Below are positions 41,771-56,530 of a stretch of 64,000 nucleotides of DNA, one piece after another. The notes below the pieces were generated by a model. It made no database searches. It saw only the letters and a list, made by a program, of their open reading frames with translations, and was not told the DNA's origin. Source of the stretch: Molossus alvarezi (Eukaryota; Chordata; Mammalia; Chiroptera; Molossidae). Position 1 is the first letter of the stretch. Each line of letters starts with the position of its first letter. The translations under genes were made by a program, and so were the position numbers. The stretch covers positions 992,001-1,056,000 of the forward strand of contig CM073895.1 in the NCBI GenBank assembly GCA_037176705.1, read 5' to 3'.

Positions 41771-42022
41771 TACCCTGACCATTTTGCTCAATGTTTAGAG
41801 CGTCGGCCTGCGGACCAGAGAGTCCTAGGTTTGGTTCCCACTAAGGGCACATACCTCGGTTGCAGTTTGTCCCCGGCCCCAGTTGGATTCATGTGGGTGG
41901 CAACCACTCAATGGGTCTCTCTCCCATCGATGTTTCTCTCTCTCTCTTCCTCCCTCTCTCCTTCCCACTCTATCTGAAGATAAATGCAAAGAGTGTCCTT
42001 GAGTGAGGATAAAAAAAAAATG
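41771..42022 (+). mobile_element. Ves-like SINE, type A
   Basis: Forward copy, head CCCTGACCATTTTGCTCAATG, tail GAGGATAAAAAAAAA. Confidence 0.9.
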
Positions 42023-42410
42023 ATAATAAGGAAACATATTCTTTGGAGTAGCAGTCGCCTTGTGGACTTGTGATGCCCGGAAACCAGACACTCCCTTCTC
42101 ATACTCCTTTTGCAAATGCATCAGCAAAGCCAGGAAAGCTACTTCTGTGGCCACGCAGCCAGTCAGGAGCAGAGGTGGGCTGCATCCCGTGCTGCCCGGT
42201 GAAGGGAGCCATTTCCTTCCCAGGTGTGGGCCGGTGAGCGGGCTGTCTCCACCAGGGCCCAGCACAGGCCTGGGTCTGGTTTCTTGGCCTGCAGTGGGGC
42301 TGCTCCGATGGGTCGTCCTCGTTCTAGAGCAAGTCTCAGTGGAGCTGGTGTCGGTGGAATGAGACAGGTCCAGAAAAAGCACAAACCGATTCTCAAAAAT
42401 CTTGAAGAAA

Positions 42411-42672
42411 GCCCTGGCCGGTTTGGCTCAGCGGTTGGAGCGTCGGCCTGCGGTACAGAGAGACCCGGGTTCGGTTCCCGCTGGGGGCACGTACCTCGGT
42501 TGCAGTTTGTCCCCGGCCCTGGTTGGTTGTGCGGGTGGCAGCCACTCGATGTGTCCCTTCACGTCGATATTTCTCTCTCTCTCTCTTCCTCTCTCTCCCT
42601 CCCGCTCTATCTGAACAAAAAATGGAAAAATGTCCTCGGGTGAGGATAAAAAAACAACAACCACAACAACAA
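42411..42672 (+). mobile_element. Ves-like SINE, type A
   Basis: Forward copy with a 15-bp target-site duplication AAAAATCTTGAAGAA. Confidence 0.94.
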
Positions 42673-42789
42673 AAAATCTTGAAGAAGGAGTAATGAGAAC
42701 TCCCATTCTCCAGATCCAAGCCGAAACCAATTAGGGACAGTCTCACACTGGAATGAAAGGAGCCCATTTTGGGAAAGAAATTGAGCCTT

Positions 42790-43039
42790 TTATTTATTTT
42801 TTTTAAATCCCCACCTGAGGATCTTTTCCATTTATCTTCAGACAGAGTGGGAGGGAGAAAAAGAGAGAGAGAGAAACATTGATGTGAGAAAGACACATCG
42901 ATTGGTTGCCTCCTACACAACCATGACCAGGGCCAGGGGCTGAACCGAAACCAAGGTACATGCCCTTGCCCAGAATTGAACCCTTGACTCTTTAGTCCGA
43001 GGGCTGACCCTCTAACCACTGAACCAAACTGGCCCGGGC
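42790..43039 (-). mobile_element. Ves-like SINE, type A
   Basis: Inverted copy; ATTGAGCYTTT at its ends is shared with the following SINE. Confidence 0.9.
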
Positions 43040-43052
43040 GAGATTGAGCTTT

Positions 43053-43258
43053 AAAAAAATTTTTTAAATTTATTTTAGAGAGAGGAAGGGAGAAGGAGAT
43101 AGAAACATCGATGAGAGAGACTATTGATTGGCCGCTTCCTGCATGCCTCCCACTGGGGATCAGGCCCTCAACCTGGGCATGTGCCCTGACTGGGAATCGA
43201 ACCAGCGACCGCTTGGTACATGGATCGATGCTCTACCACTGAGCCACACCAGCCGGGC
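43053..43258 (-). mobile_element. Ves-like SINE, type B
   Basis: Inverted copy flanked by GCGAGATTGAGCYTTT on both sides. Confidence 0.9.
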
Positions 43259-43639
43259 GAGATTGAGCCTTTTGATTTAAGGTTCACGAACATCCCTAGT
43301 GTTCCTGAGTCGGGGCTGCTGAGCGAGTCTGTGGTCTGAGGTGGTTTCTTTACCTCTCGCTTTACTTGGGTTTTAAAGAGTGTTTGCCTCCAAGGCTCCA
43401 GGAAGAGGAGTTGATTTGGTGCCAGGTGTCCATCCTGGCACCGTGGCTGGGTTCTCTGTCACACTCCTTTCAATAAGGTCCCAGTGCTGACAACCTCTGA
43501 GCAGACACCTTGGCCAGCACAGAGACCTGACCTCCCTGCAAGGCAGGAGAAGGATCACTCTCCTGGGCAGTCAAGGGGTTGCCGACCACACTGCTGGTGG
43601 GCTTTGGAGACTCTGAAACCGTGTTTTCCTATGTTTATT

Positions 43640-43835
43640 AAGTACCTAGTATATGTCAGAGGCTTAGACACGGGCAGCACTATAAAGAAATAGACAAGAT
43701 CTCTGTTCCGGGGTGGGGGTGGGGCTAATAGAAATAATCCTCATGGACACCCATAGCACCTGCTCTGAGTCAGGCATTGTCGTGACTCTCCCAGCAAGCC
43801 CACGGAGATGGACAAATGGGAATGGTGCTGCGAGG
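43640..43835 (+). mobile_element. MIR/L2-like ancient repeat
   Basis: It follows the common ancient-repeat wording (TAAGTACCTAGTATATGTCAG, then GACAAGATCTCTGTTCC, then CACCTGCTCTGAGTCAGGCA). Family not fixed. Confidence 0.5.
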
Positions 43836-44014
43836 CCGCAGGCTTACCCAGGCACACACTCGGACGTGCAGCCTGCAGTCCCCTTGAGCTCAGTGCTTCA
43901 GATCCAAAAGGACCCACTTCAGCGGGGGTCAGGGAGGACCCTCCAAGGGAGGCATTTCCTCCCAGACCTGGCCGATTCTTGGAGCCCATTCCTGACTTTA
44001 AGAAAGAGAGCTGG

Positions 44015-44275
44015 GCCCTGGCCGGTTTGGCTCAGCAGTTAGAGCGTCGGCCTGCGGTCCTGAGAGACCCGGGTTCGGTTCCCGCTAAGGGCGCGTACCT
44101 CGGTAGCAGTTTGTCCCCGGCCCTGGTCGGTCGTGCGGGTGGCAGCCACTCGATGTGTTCCTTTCGCGTCGATGTTTCTCTCTCTCTCTGTTCCTCTCTC
44201 TCCCTCCCACTCTACCTGAACAAAAAAATGGGAAGGTGTCCTCGAGTGAGGATAAAAAAAAAAAAAGAAAGAAAG
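44015..44275 (+). mobile_element. Ves-like SINE, type A
   Basis: Forward copy with duplicated AAGAAAGAGAGCTGGG and a GAAA-repeat tail. Confidence 0.93.
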
Positions 44276-44285
44276 AAAGAAAGAG

Positions 44286-44985
44286 AGCTGGGGCGAGCCT
44301 TCCTTCATTCCTTGGCACTCAGGATTCGGGTGCAAACTGCCTGCAGCACAGCTCTATCTGCTCTTCCCTCCACCTGCTCCTGCTCTGGGGGGCTAACCCA
44401 CCCCGGGATGAGTCTGCCCACCTTCAAGTGTTCCCATGAGCAGTTCTCTCTCTGTTAACTGCTGATATCGAGTCCAGCAGTGAACAAATGTCTAAAGTTA
44501 GTGATCGTTTTTTTTTTTTGGGGGGGGGGGGAACTGCTGCAGAATTTTATGTTCGAAAGAACTAAAATAGAAAATGTGCCAGGCCTGGACTGTCTCAGCA
44601 TTTTGGGGGGGTGGGGAGGGTGGATGTCATTGTGCCTGGAGCCCAGCTTTGGTTGCCCTGGGATGGGTTGTGATCAAGTGTAATGGGGCCTGACCACCTG
44701 GCAAAGAAGTCACCCCAGGCCGTTGCCAGAGCGGGGCTGTGACCGCGGAACCGTGGCCAGTGGAGCAGCGACAGCGCTCACCCCCTTTTTGCCGTCCACC
44801 CGCTGAGGGTGGGCAGAGCTGCTCCTGCGGCCATTGCTCCGGCTCTGTGGAGAGTTCTGGAAGGAGCTGCTGGTGGGGTCTCTCCCAGGAGAAGACGAAG
44901 GCTGCAGGAACGCTAGCACCCTCCCCAATCCCCGTTCGCTGCCCGATCATCTCCTCTGGCCCGTGAGCCGCCAACACAGCTGCCC
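44286..44985. other. Intergenic upstream of GABRD CpG island
   Basis: Holds poly-T and poly-G runs at 44,510-44,531 and no recognised gene. It may include distal promoter sequence. Confidence 0.5.
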
Positions 44986-44989
44986 GGCA

Positions 44990-45560
44990 AACTCGCCTCG
45001 CCTCGGGGACAAGGTCTGCGCGCCCGTCGGTCCGAAGGCGCCCAACCCGGCAGCGGGAAGCTGCGTCCCCGCGGGTCGTGGGCAGGCGCGCGGAGGGACC
45101 CCGTTAGCGGCCAGCTAGACCAGCAGTGGTGGGACGGGCAGTGCCGGGGAGAGGGCTCCGCTAGGCGGGTCGTCTGGGGCCGGAGGGGGCGGTGCTCGCG
45201 GATCGGGGGCGGGAGGAATCGGAGGGCTCCGGAGTGGGGCGGGCGGGGCGTCGGGTGGGGCGGTGGCCGGGTTCGGGGCGGGGCGGCTCCCGGCTCTGCG
45301 CTCCTCCGCCCTCGCGCCCGCGCCGCGCGCCCTCCCGCTCCCGCCTGCCTGTGCCGCTGCCGCGGCCGCCGTGGGAGCAACTTGGAGAGCGCCCGCGACC
45401 CGCCGGACCCCGGCGCCGCGCCCGTCCAGCGCGGAGCGGTCCGAGGCCATGGACGCGCTGGCCTGGCTGCTGCCCCCGCTCCTCCTGTTCTGCGCGCAGC
45501 AGCACCGCGGCACCAGGTGAGCGAGCGCTGGATCCGCGCTGCGCCGTAGCGGAGACCGGG
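44990..45560 (+). promoter_or_regulatory. GABRD: CpG island and promoter region of GABRD
   Basis: Very CpG-dense, with several GC boxes (GGGGCGG, for example around 45,236-45,290), and it covers the first coding exon. There is no convincing TATA box, so a TATA-less start is likely. The exact start site and 5' UTR cannot be read from sequence. Confidence 0.75.
45449..45516 (+). CDS. GABRD: GABRD exon 1 (signal peptide)
   Basis: 68 nt (22 codons + 2 nt). The ATG at 45,449 is in a good context (GAGGCCATGG). It encodes MDALAWLLPPLLLFCAQQHR, a Leu-rich secretion signal, and ends with AG of Arg23 at CACCAG|GTGAGC. Longer GC-driven open frames overlap on both strands and are ignored. Confidence 0.96.
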
Positions 45561-47007
45561 CTTCTGGGATGGAGCCGGGAGCGAACCCCCGGCCTCCCCC
45601 GTGGTCTGCCCTCCCTGTTGCCCCCGCACCTGCCCCCATGTCCTCCCCGAATCCCCCTGTTTGTCCCCCCATTTTCCCTTGTCTGTCCCCACCCCCGGTT
45701 TCCCCCGTGTCTGTTCCCCACCTCGAGTTCGCCCCGTTTTCCGCCCCCACCCCGCCTCCCGGTGTCTGTCCCCCTCTTCCCCAGCGCTCCCTGCACGCCT
45801 TCTCCGCGCCCCCGGGTGCTGTCCGCCGTCCCGGTGCTGAATCGGCGCTGTAGGGCGGCACAAGGGCGTCGAAGCCGCTCCCAATTCTGCCCTGAGCCCG
45901 GGCGACACTTGGCCGGTCCCTGGCTGGCGGGTGCCCTTCTAGGAGCGCGCTGCCCTGGGCAGACTTTAGCTGCGGGCAGGAGGAAAGGGGAGGTCCTGAG
46001 AACAGGTCTGGGTGGACAGGAAGGCGCATCCTCAGGGCTGGGGGTGCTTGTGAGAGTGCAGGCCAGGGTGCCATGGGGTCTCCTTTCAGAGCCCATTTCA
46101 GATGACACCACTGGGCTCTGGAGTGTGCGGACGGGAGCCAGGTGGGTGCCCCTGGCAGCTGGAGACACTGGATTTCTTCCTAACAGTTGGGATGGGACAA
46201 GGTCCCCGTCTCCCAGGGAAGGAAGAGAGTAAGAACAGAGGCCTCTCCAGGCTGAGGCTCCCTCCCTCCGGCCCCCAGGCACCAACACCATCCCAGCTTG
46301 CTTCCCTTCTCTCTGGAGACTTGAAATGGGCTCCAGTCGCCCAGCGTCCTGAGCCCTGGGCTTGGCCACCTTCCCTGGGAGTTGTGATGGGCCTTTTGGT
46401 GCAAGGGCTCTGCAGAGAGACCAGAGCAAACATAGACCCCCCCACCCCCAGATCCAGGATGTCAGGGTCAGCCAAGTGATGCCAGAGACTTTAGCACTGG
46501 AAGTGGCTGACGGCCAGCCTGGGTTTATCTGCAGGCACTCTGGCAGCACGTCCTTGGGGGCTGGAGGATGTGGTCGGAGTTTTCTTATTGGTGGGGTAGG
46601 GGCAGAGTCGGGAAGGCCTGGGTCAGGCAATGGCTCTGGCCACTGTGCCCACAACCCCGGGCAGTGCTGGTGGGCCCCTCCTCCAGGGGGCTTTGCTCTT
46701 CCCTCACGCCCCTTGGGCCTTCCTGCCTCCTTCTTCCCTACTTCACCGAACCTGGAAGGGATGGTGAGGCAGGCGGGCCACAGCCGCATGTGCTGGGCGC
46801 CCGGTGGGTGACCCAGGCCCACAGCCACAGCAGTGAGAGCTGAAATCCAAGGCTCTGAACCCTCACGTCTTAACCCAAGTTTGACCCCAAACTCATTTGG
46901 CCAGAGAGCCTGATCTGCTCCGACAAGAAGTGTGTTTGTCCTCATTCATCCCATTTCGGAGTGAATGTATTCATATCCTTCTGGGAAGTTCTTCAGACCC
47001 AGAGGTC

Positions 47008-47060
47008 TACTGACACCCAGAGCACAGGGCGGGAGCTGCCTGTCACTTCATGGTGGCCAG
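47008..47060 (+). repeat. 50-bp word, copy 1
   Basis: CACCCAGAGCACAGGGCGGG and onward to CTTCATGGTGGCCA. It matches 47,771-47,820 with only a few changes. Confidence 0.85.
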
Positions 47061-47770
47061 ACCCCCCACATCTGCACGTGCACCGTGTCACCTCTCTGAA
47101 GTCTGAAACATCCTGAACTCCGACACCCTCTGGCTCCTGGGTGTTGGCTGAGGGATGCGCCTGTCTGTGCAGAAAGGGTGTCAGGCTGCGGCAGGCCAGA
47201 TGAGAGCCCCGCGCTTTGTGGGCCTGGGAGGACGACCTTCAGACAGCCTCCCTTCCACCGGCTTCTGTCACCCTCCCTCCCAGAAAGCGGAAGGACTGCA
47301 CCGCTGCCCGGGGTCCTGGTGGAGAGGCTCGGCGGGATGAGAAGCAGTGCACTGTGCAGCAGGGGTGGGCTGGGTCAAAGCCATGCCTTCCCCGAGTCTG
47401 ACCATCAGCTCACGCGTGGGCACTGAGCTCACCAGCTGCATACTGAGTGGGTGGCCTTCCCTGGCTGCTGGCACCTCCATCTCCCTGGAGAGGCTGTGCC
47501 TACAGCTCCAGCCTCGCCAGCTCACCGTGCACTCATGGCGGGGCTCCTCTTTGCCTTGGTAACTGAGGTGCCGGTGCGGCTGGTGCTGCCCTAAAAACAG
47601 AGCCGTCAGGGATCCGTGGGCTGTGTGTGCAGGATGGAAGGGTCCTTGGAGGGAGGAGGACCCCCACTGCTTGGCTCAGCTACGCCCACCTTCCCCTTCT
47701 GTGCCCAGGGGCCCAGACAAGTGACAGGGGTGGGTTGGTTTCTCAGCAGGGTGGGAGGGGGAGGGAGTCT

Positions 47771-47820
47771 GCTGACACCCAAAGCACAGGGTGGGAGCTG
47801 CCTGGCACTTCATGGTGGCC
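47771..47820 (+). repeat. 50-bp word, copy 2
   Basis: CACCCAAAGCACAGGGTGGG and onward to CTTCATGGTGGCC, the partner of the copy 760 bp upstream. The sequences around the two copies differ. Confidence 0.85.
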
Positions 47821-49499
47821 ACTCCGCCCCAGGAGTTGGAGCCAGGTGCATGTCTCTGTGCTTCTATTCACCTCCCTAAAGGAAACCCAACCCTAGGCCA
47901 CCACGGGAGTCCTAGGCCAGAAGCTCTCTCCAAGATGCTGGTCAGCCACCACATTCTTACTGCATGCTGAGCTCCCCACACTCAGCGCACACCCCCTTAG
48001 CTGCCCCAGAATACAGACCAGCCTGTAGCATACCCTCCACATCTCATCACGGCTGGAAAACACCAGCCCCTGTCCTAGGTGAGAGGTGACATCAGGGGGC
48101 ACCTGTCCCCTTCTCGCCCCCAGAGGTGGCAGAGGCTAAGCAATCTCCCGGCCTTCCTGCCATTTCCAGGACATCTTCACGGTGGAGGCTGACCCCAGGC
48201 CTCACCCACATGCCCCTGAGTGGGTGTGGAATGGGGTGGAGGGAGTGTCCCCGCCTGTGCCAAACCCTGAGGCCCGGGAAGGACGGCGTCTCCTGACGAC
48301 CTCGTTCCAGGCTACGCTGCCGCTGCCGCTGGGTGGCAGCTGGGCCAGTCCAAAAATAAAGCTTATTTTACATCCCTTTACATTGACCTTCAGGGTGGCC
48401 TCCATTTGCCATTTTAATTGTGCTTTGCTTGGAGCCAGGACTTCTTTCAATCCTTTCATACTTTGTTACAAAGGACCAGCCCACCCCATCCTGCACTGCG
48501 CCACAGCCAAGGTGGTCCTACGGGAGGAGAGAGTGGGGGTCTGCAAGTGTCATTAGCTCAGGAACTCCTAGCTCAAAGTCAGCCTCCTTCTAAAGGCCAC
48601 GTGTGAAGCAGACAAGGGCCCCCACCCCAGCCCAGGCAGCCCCAGGGGCTCCCTGAGATCACAGGGTGAGGGGCTCCCATCCAGGCTGTGCCCTGGAACA
48701 AGCTCAGGCCTGGAACTCGAGTCCACACCTGCTGCTGCTCCAGAAAGTCAAGGTCCCTGGTGGTCCTCAGTTTGGGCCTGGCCCCTTTCTGTCTCAGAAG
48801 GGTCCCCATTCACTCACTCCTCCCCCCGGCACTTCCGTCCTCTCATGCAGCTCTTTGTCCAGAACCCCGGGGTGTGCTGAGCCTGGGTGAGACAGTGGGG
48901 AGCTTGTCAAGACAGAGGCAGTGGGCTGGGGGGGGGGTGGAGAGAGAAGCTTGGAGGCAGCATTTGTTGGCTCTAGAGGAGCAAGCGGGGGCGGGAGGGC
49001 CCAAAAGGGGCTGGAGCTGCAGAGGGCCCATGTGGGGCCCTGGAGAAGGGGCCGGACGTGGCTGGCTGCACACGGGGCCTCGGCTCGGCTGCACTGACGG
49101 GCACAGTGGGGCTGGAGCCTGGTGCCCAGTCAAAGAGGACAAGGAGAGAATGTCAAAGGGAGCAGGAGGCCAGGGAGCCTGGGTGGGGCTCCCACTGCGG
49201 GGAGGGGAGAAGTGGCCTGCAGTGCAATGGGAGCCCAGAGGGGACATCAGTTTCTCACTGCAGCCGGAAGGAAGGGCACGGAGCGGGGCACCTGGGCACG
49301 TGGCCACAGCTGACTTCGGAGAGTCTGTCTTCAGGCACAAGGAACCATAGTCTCAGGGTTCCCCACAGCCCCCAGATCCAGATCTTGTCCCTTGTGTCTT
49401 CCCTGTGGGCTCAGGTCAGGCTTGGGGCCCAAGGTGACCTTGTCAGAGTGGAAGTGACTCTGAGAATAACAAGAGAAGTATTCTTTTCTTCTTAAGATA

Positions 49500-49679
49500 C
49501 ATATTTTATTTATTTATTTTTAGAGAGGAAGGAAAAGAGAGGTAGAAACGATGTGAGAGAGAAACATCGATCGGCAGTGGGTTCCTCCACTCATCCACTG
49601 GGTGCCCTGACCAGGAATCAAACCAGGACCTCTCAGTCCATGGGACGACATTCAAGCCACTGAGCCACACAGGCTGGGC
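49500..49679 (-). mobile_element. Ves-like SINE, type B
   Basis: Inverted copy, ending GAGCCACACAGGCTGGGC; the next SINE lies beside it. Confidence 0.88.
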
Positions 49680-49696
49680 AGGAGAGTTATTTTTTT

Positions 49697-49930
49697 TATT
49701 TTTTATCCTCACCCGAGGATATTTTTGCATTTATCTTCAGATAGAGCGGGAGGGAGAAAGAGAGAGAGATAAACATCGAAGTGAGAGACACCTTGACCGG
49801 TTGCCACCCACACGACCCCAACCGGGCCAGGGACAACTGCAACTGAGGTACATGCCCTTAGCAGGAACTGAACTCGGGACTCCCTGGTCTGAGGGCTGAC
49901 GCTCTAACTGCTGAGCCAAACCGGCCAGGG
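49697..49930 (-). mobile_element. Ves-like SINE, type A
   Basis: Inverted copy flanked by the perfect repeat CAGGAGAGTTATTTTT. Confidence 0.93.
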
Positions 49931-50029
49931 CAGGAGAGTTATTTTTGAATGCCCCTTGTCATTCCTGACTCTGCTGTTTAGGGGAAATGCCCTGCCTCTC
50001 CTACCATGTATGCCCCATCCTGTGGGCTA

Positions 50030-50440
50030 AAGTTGGGGTATGCGTGTCCTGGGGCTACTATAACAAATGACCACAAACCTGGGGCTCAGAACGACAGATA
50101 GCTGCCCTCTCCCAGCTCTGGAGGCTAGAAGTCCCGGATCAAGGTGCGGGCAGGTTGCTTCCTTCTGAGGCTGTGAGGAGAAGCCCTTCTGAGCCTCTCC
50201 CAGCACCTGGTGCCTCCGGTTCCCAGGCTTGTGCATCAGTCCGACCTCTGCCCCTGGATTCAGGTGGCCTCCTCCATGTGTCTGCTCTGTTCTGATGAGG
50301 ACACAGTCACTGGGTTTAGGGCCCAACCGAATCCAGTGTGACCTCACCTTGACTATTTACAGCTGCAAAGACCCTATTTCCAAGTAAGCTCCCATTTTGA
50401 GGTTCTGGGTGGACATGAATTTGGGGGGCCACTGCTCGCC
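50030..50440 (+). mobile_element. Ancient interspersed repeat, copy 1 (family not fixed)
   Basis: It follows the familiar mammalian wording: GGGGCTACTATAACAAATGA, CTCTGGAGGCTAGAAGTCC, CAGTCACTGGGTTTAGGGCCC, GCTGCAAAGACCCTATTTCC. A second copy is at 58,925-59,325 in the same orientation. Confidence 0.65.
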
Positions 50441-50893
50441 CCTGCTCAGGTGAGCAGAAGGAGGGTAGGCAGGCGGAGCTGCTGGGGAGCTCAGTGCTCT
50501 GACTCTCCGGCGTGTGCGGGACACAAGGTGCCCACCATGTGGGTGACACCCACTGTGGCCCCGTCAGGATGTCAGTGAGATCATCCTGCAACCGGGAGGC
50601 GTGGCCCCCAGCTTCTCTGGGGTCAGGCTAAGCTTCAGAAGCACAAGGCCAGTTGGGGACCTCTGAGGACTATCTGATGAGAGGCCCTAATGTGGGGACT
50701 CAGGCTGGCTGCCCTATGTGGGTTGTTTGTGGAGGGAACTTGGGGGCTCATCCCAGGCTGGGGGCTCCACCTGACCCTGGCAGCCTCTGTCCAGGCCGAG
50801 CAAGGCGAGGTGTGCAGCAGCTGAGCAGAGGCTGGTAGAAGATCGAACTGTCCTGAGCTCTGCATCTCCCTGAGGCCCCTGTTTCCGGTGTGA

Positions 50894-51406
<513 letters not shown>

Positions 51407-51474
51407 GCCCCCCCGTGAACGTGGCGCTCGCCATCGAGGTGGCCAGCATCGACCACATATCCGAGGTGAACATG
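51407..51474 (+). CDS. GABRD: GABRD exon 3
   Basis: 68 nt (2 + 22 codons), residues 61-83. Acceptor CTCCCTCCTCACAG, donor AACATG|GTAGGT. It reads PPVNVALAIEVASIDHISEV and NM, the first strand of the extracellular beta-sandwich, highly conserved in Cys-loop receptors. Confidence 0.97.
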
Positions 51475-52117
<643 letters not shown>

Positions 52118-52254
52118 TGAGCCCGCCTGGCTCCGGGGACCCAAGACCTGCTGTGGGGCCTGGGGGGCTGTTTACACCCTGGACACCCAGCTGTGCTTAC
52201 GAAATGACGCTCGGAAGCCGGCACTTGTAGCTTTTGGCCAACACGGTTGATGCC

Positions 52255-52985
52255 TTATTTAAAAATTTCATTGGGGTGAAATTCAACATGATATAAAATG
52301 AACCATTTAATAATGAACAAATGCCCGGCTGGTGTGGCTCGGTGGTTGAGCGTCGTCCCCTGCACCAAGAGGCTGCCAGTTTGATTCCTGGTCAGGGCAC
52401 ATGCCCAGGTTGTGGGCCCGATCCCCAGCAGGGGGCGTGCAGGAGGCAGCCGATCCATGTTGATGTTTCTCTCTCTCCCTTCCTCTCTCTCTAAAATCAA
52501 TTAAAAACATATTTAAAATAAAAATAAATAAATGAACACGTCAGTGACGTTTAGCACATTCACAATAGCGTGTAAACATCACCTTTGTTTAGTTCCAGAA
52601 CATTTCATCCCCCCAAAAGGAGACCCACACCTATGAAGTGGCGGCTCCCCATCCCCCCACCCCAAACCACCAGCCTGCTGTCTGTCTCCGCATTTGCCTC
52701 TTCTCATGCTTTGTATATGATGAGTCACATGCTGTGTGACCTTCAGGTCTGCCTGCCGCCACTTAGCATGGTGTCTGTGAGTGTCATCCATGCAGCGACA
52801 TCGATTGGAATGTTGCTCCTTTAATGCTCCGTCCGTGGGTCCCCCATGTCTGCCTCCACTTGTCCATCCACGGGCACTGGGCTCTGTCCACCTTCTGGTG
52901 ACTGTGAGCTGTACCCCTATGAACACGTGTGCTCCTGTAGTGGAACACATGTTTTCTGACACATGCCTTTTAAAAATGGAATTAA
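52255..52985 (-). mobile_element. Old LINE-1 3' end (antisense), in GABRD intron 4
   Basis: From AAATTTCATTGGGGTGAAAT through CACATTCACAATAGCGTGTA to GCAGCGACATCGATTGGAAT it follows the wording of old L1 3' sequences read antisense. A Ves SINE splits it. Confidence 0.55.
52322..52531 (+). mobile_element. Ves-like SINE, type B
   Basis: Forward copy in the old L1; flanks AATAATGAACA and AATAAATGAACA. Confidence 0.9.
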
Positions 52986-53174
52986 TTGCCAACCTTTTAA
53001 AAATCAGGAGGTTTCCATAGGAATCTAAATTCTCTCGGAAAATCAGAACACTTGGCAGCTGGGCCGTCTCCCACCCATGGTCAGCAGGAACACCTGGGGC
53101 GTCCCAAGGCGTGTGCCAGGTTCCAGGCTGGTCCTGCCTTCTAGGCTCCGGCTTAGCCATACAGTCCGGCGTTT

Positions 53175-53401
53175 TATTTATTTATTTTCTAAATATGTTT
53201 TTGTTGATTTTTTAGAGAGAGAGGAAGGGAGAGAGAGATAGAAACATCAATGTGAGAGAGAGAGACATTGATCGGGTGCCTCCTGCATGCCCCCCACCGG
53301 GGATCGAGCCCACAGCCCAGGCACGTGCCCTGACCAGGAATCGAACCCAGACCTCTCAGCCCATGGGACGACGCTCAACCCCTGAGCCACACCAGCCGGG
53401 C
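53175..53401 (-). mobile_element. Ves-like SINE, type B
   Basis: Inverted copy with flanks GTCCGGCGTTTTA and GTCCAGCGTTTTA, a 13-bp duplication with one change. Confidence 0.92.
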
Positions 53402-53488
53402 AAAGTCCAGCGTTTTAAAGGATGAAGAACGTGAATGAAATCCAGTCTTTCATTCCTGAAGGAAGACCCACAAATGTCTATAAAGTGA

Positions 53489-55787
<2,299 letters not shown>

Positions 55788-56087
55788 GTGGACGTGAAGC
55801 GAGCCATCTTGCTCTTCTCCCTCTCGGCCGCCGGCGTCTCCCACGAGCTGGCCGTGTCCCGCCGGCCCAGCCGCATGCCCGGGAACCTCATGGGCTCCTA
55901 CAGGTCGGTGGAGGTGGAGACGGGGGAGCCCGAGAAGCAGGGGGGAGCCCGCCCGGGGGGCCAGGGAGGCCTCCGAGCGCTCTTCAAGCCCATCGACGCA
56001 GACACCATCGACATCTACGCCCGCGCCGTGTTCCCCGCGGCCTTCGCGGCTGTTAACGTCATCTACTGGGCGGCGTACACCATGTGA
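55788..56087 (+). CDS. GABRD: GABRD exon 9 (M3-M4 loop, M4, stop)
   Basis: 300 nt including TGA at 56,085-56,087; residues 354-452. Acceptor GGCTCCCGGCAG. It reads [20 protein letters not shown], a loop with [20 protein letters not shown], and M4 within [20 protein letters not shown] ending WAAYTM. The intracellular loop is the most divergent part compared with the human subunit as I remember it. Confidence 0.97.
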   Translation: MDVKRAILLFSLSAAGVSHELAVSRRPSRMPGNLMGSYRSVEVETGEPEKQGGARPGGQGGLRALFKPIDADTIDIYARAVFPAAFAAVNVIYWAAYTM

Positions 56088-56530
56088 GGCCAGGCTGCCC
56101 GCGGCCCAAAACCTCCGGGGAGAGAGGGCCCTCGGGTGGGATCCGCCTGCTCTGTGAGCTTCCGCGTGGCGATGACAACGGGCCGCGTGAACAGCAGGAA
56201 CGCCTCGGCCCCCCCAAGCCCCCGGCTGTGCCCCACCCTCACAGACGCCACCCGGCTCTCCGAGCCTCTCCTGCAGCCGTCCAGCCCAGCTCCTTCCCAG
56301 CAGCCGAGCCAGCCTGACCCTGAGGCTGAGCAGGGCAGGCACAGGGCCCCCAGGGGACTATGCACTTGACTCGGAAGGTGACCCCGGCTCTGGGACTCGG
56401 CTCTGTGGGGTTGACCGGGGAGTGGAGGAGGCTGGGTGTGCACGGTGCTCATTCCTTGGTAAGATGGTGGAGAGGGCGTTCGGGAGCCTTTGGTCCCAGC
56501 ATGAAATAAAGTGAAGCTTTTGGCCGGCGC
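56088..56530 (+). other. GABRD: GABRD 3' UTR
   Basis: About 430 nt from the stop to just after the polyadenylation signal; no repeats. Confidence 0.8.
56505..56510 (+). terminator. GABRD: GABRD polyadenylation signal AATAAA
   Basis: Canonical AATAAA in CATGAAATAAAGTGAAGC, 418 nt after the stop. Cleavage is expected about 10-30 nt later. Confidence 0.85.

Noticed and set aside
45161..46945. 594-codon open frame on the minus strand, the longest in the window, and a 346-codon one on plus (45,192-46,232)
   Set aside because: Both run through the CpG island and start of intron 1 of GABRD. Composition is Arg/Pro/Gly from GC-rich DNA, there is no domain, and the plus one does not follow the GABRD frame. 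Stop codons are rare here by base composition.
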